Positions 59,650-64,000 of a stretch of DNA of 64,000 nucleotides are shown here, in pieces. The stretch is taken from contig JBEDET010000001.1 in assembly GCA_041175505.1 (NCBI GenBank), positions 62,001 through 126,000 on the forward strand, written 5' to 3'. Below the pieces are notes generated by a model, which was not told the origin of the DNA, made no database searches, and was given only the letters and a program-made list of their open reading frames with translations. Origin of the DNA: Sphingorhabdus_B sp041175505 (lineage in GTDB: Bacteria; Pseudomonadota; Alphaproteobacteria; Sphingomonadales; Sphingomonadaceae). The translations under genes were made by a program, and so were the position numbers. Position 1 is the first letter of the stretch. Each line of letters starts with the position of its first letter.

Positions 59650-60816
59650 TCACTCGCGCGTTCCAAGCAAATCGCGCGCGACCACCCAATTGTGGATCTC
59701 GCTTGGTCCATCGTAAATGCGCATCGTCCGCAGCTTGTTTGAAAGCAAATATAGCGGCATTTCGCGTGTCATGCCCATGCCACCGAACATCTGCATCGCA
59801 TGGTCGACGATGTCATATGCCGCTTCGGTACAATAGGATTTGATCATCGAAATTTCCTGCCGCGTGTCGCGCCCCTCATCGATTTTCCACGCGCAGTCAT
59901 AGGTCATCAAACGCATGGCATGAATGCGCGTGGCGGCATCGGCGATCCAATTTTGAACCGTCTGACGCGAAGACAAAGGCTTGCCAAATGTGACGCGCTG
60001 TGGCGCATATTCAATCATCATGTCCAATGCGCGCTGCGCCATGCCGATCGACCAGGACGCCATTTCAATACGCCGCGTGCCAAGCCGCACCTGCATGGGC
60101 AGAAAACCCTGCCCGCGCGTCCCGAGCAATTTCCAGCCCGGAACACGGCAATCGTCAAGCGCGATTTCATAGGTCGCGGTGCCGTCAATCATCGGGATTT
60201 TGCGTAACACGTTGAACCCGGGCGTATCGCGGTCCACCAAAAATGCAGACATGCCATTGCGGCCATTCGCGTTCTTGTCGGTTACGGCCATCAAGATAGT
60301 GAAATTGGCCTCGTCCGCTTTGGTAATCCAGATTTTGCGGCCGTTAATGATCCAGTCGTCGCCATCTTGGACGGCGGTGGTTTTCATCAATTGCGGATCA
60401 GCGCCAGCGCCAGGCTCCGAAATGCCAATGGCAGAAATGGTCTCTCCACGCACATAAGGCGCAAGATAATGCTCGCGCTGCTTTTCGTCCGCAGCGGCCA
60501 TCATCATACGCAAATTCGGAGAGTCTGGCGGAAGTGTATATGGCGTCGCAGTCCGACCCAATTCCTCACCGACCCCAACCATCGCCACCATCGGCAAATT
60601 CATGCCACCGACTTCTTCAGGCGCATCCAGCCCCCACAGGCCCAGATCTTTCGAGACGGCATCAACTTTGGCCTGTTCATCCTTGGTCAGATAGCTGCCT
60701 TTGCCTGCAGTATCGCGCGCCAGAACCTCACCTTCGAGCGGCACCAGTTGGGAGTCCACAAATTTGCGGACCAGATCCTTTAACATCCGATGTTCTTCGG
60801 CGAGTTCAAAATTCAT
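59650..60816 (-). CDS. Acyl-CoA dehydrogenase with Asp at the catalytic-base position
   Basis: A 388-residue flavoenzyme. The FAD-binding region (AIGISEPGAGAD, WITKADEANF), GMSAFLVDRDTPGF and AMQMFGGMGMTREMPL are typical. At the position of the medium-chain enzyme's catalytic Glu (YEGT) it has RIYDGPSEIH, that is an aspartate, as in the ACAD10/11-like group. The acyl substrate is unknown. It is in a leftward run with two further acyl-CoA dehydrogenases and a dehydratase. Confidence 0.92.
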   Translation of the reverse strand: MNFELAEEHRMLKDLVRKFVDSQLVPLEGEVLARDTAGKGSYLTKDEQAKVDAVSKDLGLWGLDAPEEVGGMNLPMVAMVGVGEELGRTATPYTLPPDSPNLRMMMAAADEKQREHYLAPYVRGETISAIGISEPGAGADPQLMKTTAVQDGDDWIINGRKIWITKADEANFTILMAVTDKNANGRNGMSAFLVDRDTPGFNVLRKIPMIDGTATYEIALDDCRVPGWKLLGTRGQGFLPMQVRLGTRRIEMASWSIGMAQRALDMMIEYAPQRVTFGKPLSSRQTVQNWIADAATRIHAMRLMTYDCAWKIDEGRDTRQEISMIKSYCTEAAYDIVDHAMQMFGGMGMTREMPLYLLSNKLRTMRIYDGPSEIHNWVVARDLLGTRE

Positions 60817-60882
60817 CCATTGGGCCTTTATTGATTGATGTGGCGGCTGTGTTGTCGATTTTCATGTCCGAAATCATGTCAA

Positions 60883-62040
60883 TCAATAGCTGCGGGGAAG
60901 ACCGAGAACATGCTCGGCAAGATAACTTAAGATCAGGTTCGTGCTGATCGGGGCCACGGTGTACAGCCGTGCTTCACGGAACTTGCGTTCGACGTCATAT
61001 TCTTCAGCAAAGCCAAAGCCACCGTGCGTTTGGACGCACATGTCGGCGGCGGCCCAGCTGGCTTCTGACGCAAGAAGCTTGGCCATATTCGCCTCTGCGC
61101 CCGGGTTACCACCAGCGTCAAATACCTGAGCGGCATGATGCACCATCAATTCTGCTGCGCACATTTGGGCGTAGCACCGGGCGATCGGAAACTGCACGCC
61201 TTGGTTCTGGCCAATGGCGCGGCCAAAGACGTTGCGCTCGCTGGCATAATCGCTGGCTTTTTTGATAAACCATTTGGCGTCACCAATACATTCGGCGGCA
61301 ATAAGGATACGCTCGGCATTCATGCCTGACAGGATGTAGCGGAAACCTTTGCCTTCTTCGCCGACCAAGGCGGAGGCAGGAATCCGCATATCGTCAAAGA
61401 ATATCTCGGTCGTCGAGTGGTTCATCATCGTGCGAATGGGTTTAATGGTCATGCCGTTGCCTACCACCTTGCGCATATCGACGAGGAAAACCGAGAGCCC
61501 CTCCGTCTTGCTGGTGACATCTTCGCGCGGCGTCGTGCGTGCCAGCAACAGCATAAGGTCGGAATATTCCGCACGACTGGTCCAGATCTTTTGGCCATTG
61601 ATGACATATTCGTCACCATCCCGCACAGCCACCGTCCGCAAGGAAAGCGTGTCGGTGCCGCTGGTCGGTTCGGACACACCAAAGGCCTGCAGGCGCAGCT
61701 CGCCTGTCGCGATACGTGGCAGATATTCCTGCTTCTGTTCTTCGCTGCCATATTTCAACAGCGTGTTCATGATGTACATCTGTGCATGGGCCGAAGCGCC
61801 GTTGCAGCCTGAGGCTTGAATTTCCTCCATGATAATGGCCGCGTCAGAGAGTGTGAGCCCTGACCCACCGTAACCTTCCGGTATCAACGCCGCGAGGAAC
61901 CCCGCCTTGGTCAGCGCATCCACAAATTCGCCCGGATAGGCACGGGCGCTGTCTTTTTCACGCCAATATGCACCCGGAAAATCGGCGCATAACGCCTGAA
62001 CAGAGCGACGGATTTCGGCGATATTTTCACTCTCACTCAT
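60883..62040 (-). CDS. Acyl-CoA dehydrogenase lacking the usual C-terminal catalytic Glu
   Basis: A 385-residue member of the family. AFGVSEPTSGTDTL, WTSRAEYSDLMLL, FLVDMRKVVGNG and QTHGGFGFAEEYDVER are intact FAD and substrate elements. Where most members have Y-E-G it reads LYTVAPISTNLILSYLAEH, so the catalytic base must lie elsewhere, as in isovaleryl- and long-chain-type enzymes. The start is ATG 62040 (MSESENIAEIRR), one base after the upstream dehydratase stop. Confidence 0.9.
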   Translation of the reverse strand: MSESENIAEIRRSVQALCADFPGAYWREKDSARAYPGEFVDALTKAGFLAALIPEGYGGSGLTLSDAAIIMEEIQASGCNGASAHAQMYIMNTLLKYGSEEQKQEYLPRIATGELRLQAFGVSEPTSGTDTLSLRTVAVRDGDEYVINGQKIWTSRAEYSDLMLLLARTTPREDVTSKTEGLSVFLVDMRKVVGNGMTIKPIRTMMNHSTTEIFFDDMRIPASALVGEEGKGFRYILSGMNAERILIAAECIGDAKWFIKKASDYASERNVFGRAIGQNQGVQFPIARCYAQMCAAELMVHHAAQVFDAGGNPGAEANMAKLLASEASWAAADMCVQTHGGFGFAEEYDVERKFREARLYTVAPISTNLILSYLAEHVLGLPRSY

Positions 62041-62041
62041 T

Positions 62042-62899
62042 TCAAATATGTCCTTGCGCCGAAGCTGCCATGATCTGTCGCCCGTCGCCTGCAAAGGCGG
62101 CCAGTTCGATATCGTTGCCTGATCCCCGCATCACCAGATGCAAGGCCTCTCCGCAAATCGCTGGAGATAGGCCCCGGAATGCGAAACTGGCCAATGTGTT
62201 GTCCCCCAACGCCCGGCGGGCAAGGTCCAGCAGCAAGCTTGCGGTCAGCGGACCATGAACCACCAGCCCGCGATAGCGCTCTTCATCGCGGGCATATGGC
62301 AAGTCATAATGGATCCGGTGGCTGTTGAACGTGAGCGCGGAATAGCGAAAAAGCAACGGCTCGCAGGGGACAACAACGCGCTGAGCGTCCCAACCATTGG
62401 CGTCAAAGCTGCGCACGCTCTCCACGGGCGGTGATAGCGGTGTTTCTAATCCCACGGCTGCACGGTACACGATGCTTTGCACCTCGCGCACGGCCAGTCC
62501 GTTTTCAGTCGACGTTTCATGCGCGACATCGACAAAAACCAGTTGCCCGGAATTGCCTGACTTTTCGGATATCGACAATATGCGCGACGTCCGCGTGACC
62601 ACCGCATCAATATGTAACGGCTGCAAAAACGCGACTTTGCTTGAGGCCCACATGCGGCGCGGCAGCGGCACTGGGGGTAGGAAGCTTTTTATGCCATCAT
62701 CGCGCAACGGATGCCCATCGGGGCCCAGCTTTGCCGTCGCAGCATCCGGCAGACATAGGCACCAATGGAGCCCCTGCGGAACATTGCCATCGCTCGGTGC
62801 ATCCCGGTCAAAGGTTGCAAGCCAGCGCGAAACCAGTCCAGCATCGACCCTGTCTGTCCGCACCTCCTCACGCCCAATCCAAGCATCCCAAACACCCAT
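62042..62899 (-). CDS. FAS1-like dehydratase / MaoC-type hydratase
   Basis: A 285-residue double-hotdog protein. The N-terminal half (WDAWIGREEVRTDRVDAGL, MWASSKVAFLQPLHI) matches the FAS1-like dehydratase domain, and the C-terminal half (YSALTFNSHRIHYDLPYA, VVHGPLTASLLLDL) has the hotdog hydratase His and Asp of the MaoC family. Mesaconyl-CoA C4 hydratase belongs here. It probably hydrates an enoyl-CoA made by the neighbouring dehydrogenases. It overlaps the upstream dehydrogenase stop by one base (TAATG). Confidence 0.85.
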   Translation of the reverse strand: MGVWDAWIGREEVRTDRVDAGLVSRWLATFDRDAPSDGNVPQGLHWCLCLPDAATAKLGPDGHPLRDDGIKSFLPPVPLPRRMWASSKVAFLQPLHIDAVVTRTSRILSISEKSGNSGQLVFVDVAHETSTENGLAVREVQSIVYRAAVGLETPLSPPVESVRSFDANGWDAQRVVVPCEPLLFRYSALTFNSHRIHYDLPYARDEERYRGLVVHGPLTASLLLDLARRALGDNTLASFAFRGLSPAICGEALHLVMRGSGNDIELAAFAGDGRQIMAASAQGHI

Positions 62900-64000
62900 T
62901 AGTTTACGCCTCCCATTAGGCCCTTGGCGATCACGTGCGCCTGAATTTCTGCGGCACCTTCAAAGATATTCAGGATCCGCGCATCACACAAAACGCGGCT
63001 GATTTCATATTCCAACGCATAGCCATTGCCGCCATGAATTTGTAAGCTCGCATCGGCATTGCTCCACGCCGCGCGGGCCGCCAGCAGCTTCGCCATGCCC
63101 GCCTCAATATCGCAGCGTTTACCAGAATCCTTGGCGCGGGCAGCCGCATAGGTCAGTTCACGTGTCATCACGAAATCGGCAAGGCTCATGGCCAATTTAT
63201 CCGCAACGCGCGGGAACCCGATGATCGCCTTGCCGAACTGCTTGCGGTTGACGGCATAGTCGAGGCCAAGCTCTAACGCGCGTTTGGCAACACCCACGGC
63301 GCGCGCTGCGGTCTGGATGCGTGCGCCTTCGAATGTGCGCATCAACTGCTTGAACCCCTGCCCCTCTTCGCCGCCCAATAAAGCGTCATCAGGGGCAATC
63401 ATGCCATCAAATTGCAACGCATATTCGCGCATGCCGCGATAGCCGAGCACTTCAATCTCGCTGCCGGACATGCCCGTCGCCGGAAACGGGTCGCTATCCG
63501 TTCCGCGCGGTTTGGGGACGAGCAGCATCGACAGCCCCGCATAGCCTTTCGCATCGGGCAACGTGCGGACAAGCATCGTCATCAGATCGGAACGGCTGCC
63601 ATGCGTAATCCATGTCTTTGCACCATTGATCGTCCATCCATCAGCGGTCCGTTGCGCGCGGGTTTGCAGCGCGCCGAGGTCAGACCCTGTGTCGGGTTCG
63701 GTGAACACGGCAGTCGGTAAAACTTCTCCGCTCGCAATTTTCGGCAGCCAATGCGCCTTTTGCGCTTCTGTGCCGCCCATGGAAATCAATTCACCGGCGA
63801 TTTCAGACCGTGTGCTCAGCGAACCCGCGCCGATCCAGCCACGCGAGAGCTCTTCGGTTATCACGCACATGACCAGCTTGGATAAACCAAGGCCGCCATA
63901 TTCGGTGGGGATGCAGACGCCGAACGTGCCAAGCGCCGCCATCGCCGAAATCGTGCCATCGGGGATCAAATCATTGGCCAAATGCCAGCGATGCGCGTGC
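62899..64000 (-). CDS. Acyl-CoA dehydrogenase (5' part outside window)
   Basis: At least 367 residues of an acyl-CoA dehydrogenase whose N terminus lies past base 64,000; the frame is open to the edge (HRWHLANDLIPDG). FTEPDTGSDLGALQTRA, WITHGSRSDLMTMLV and QIHGGNGYALEYEISRV are typical, and the catalytic Glu is kept in NIFEGAAEIQ, unlike the two neighbouring dehydrogenases. It is the most upstream visible gene of the cluster. Confidence 0.92.
   Translation of the reverse strand, partial: HAHRWHLANDLIPDGTISAMAALGTFGVCIPTEYGGLGLSKLVMCVITEELSRGWIGAGSLSTRSEIAGELISMGGTEAQKAHWLPKIASGEVLPTAVFTEPDTGSDLGALQTRAQRTADGWTINGAKTWITHGSRSDLMTMLVRTLPDAKGYAGLSMLLVPKPRGTDSDPFPATGMSGSEIEVLGYRGMREYALQFDGMIAPDDALLGGEEGQGFKQLMRTFEGARIQTAARAVGVAKRALELGLDYAVNRKQFGKAIIGFPRVADKLAMSLADFVMTRELTYAAARAKDSGKRCDIEAGMAKLLAARAAWSNADASLQIHGGNGYALEYEISRVLCDARILNIFEGAAEIQAHVIAKGLMGGVN

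Noticed and set aside
1..64000. Search for CRISPR arrays, insertion sequences and prophage genes
   Set aside because: No regularly spaced repeats, no transposase and no phage structural genes were seen by eye on either strand; the only mobility signs are the tRNA-Lys repeats and the HGAR protein.

Overview
The window is a chromosome segment of a Gram-negative alphaproteobacterium, most likely a sphingomonad (Sphingomonadales). The signs are a circularly permuted two-piece tmRNA gene of the alphaproteobacterial type, a sphingomonad-style TonB-dependent carbohydrate receptor, an lptD-surA-pdxA-rsmA operon, an N-terminal clamp-binding Hda homologue, and a hydrolase-astA-astB arginine cluster. 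The genus cannot be fixed from the sequence alone. Coding density is high, and overlapping start/stop codons (ATGA, TAATG) are common.

Bases 1-37,400 are housekeeping chromosome: smpB-dapA, slt-greB, ppk2, aspS, rnd, the hda-DUF2066 pair divergent from purM-purN (purN carries an extra C-terminal domain), ndk, pepA-holC, lptD-surA-pdxA-rsmA, an M20 hydrolase with astA-astB, the tmRNA gene ssrA, two tandem cysteine desulfurases with a [2Fe-2S] ferredoxin, rpiB-glyA, nrdR-trmJ, rpsD, an M28 lipoprotein peptidase, agmatine deiminase and N-carbamoylputrescine amidase (agmatine to putrescine), and folK with an apparent CTG start.

At 37,406 lies tRNA-Lys(TTT). Its 3' part plus 17 bases of downstream sequence, 64 bases in all, recurs exactly at 58,068-58,131. 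The 20.6 kb between the two copies is a genomic island carrying a nearly self-contained pectin/galacturonate utilisation system: TonB-dependent receptor, pectate lyase, GH43 enzyme, two esterases, KdgF, DhuI-type isomerase, KduD, KdgK, UxaC, UxuB-like reductase, UxaA, an ExuT-like transporter and a LacI-family regulator. Four copies of a 14-base operator-like sequence (consensus GGWAACCGGTGTCA) lie in the three control regions of the island and probably define the regulon of that LacI protein. No integrase or transposase is recognisable. Only a small island-type protein next to the right repeat hints at mobility.

From 58,345 to the right edge the chromosome resumes with a leftward cluster of fatty-acid-type genes: a saccharopine-dehydrogenase-like oxidoreductase, three acyl-CoA dehydrogenases (the last cut by the window edge) and a FAS1-like/MaoC-type dehydratase. 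They probably serve a peripheral acyl-CoA degradation pathway whose substrate cannot be read from sequence.
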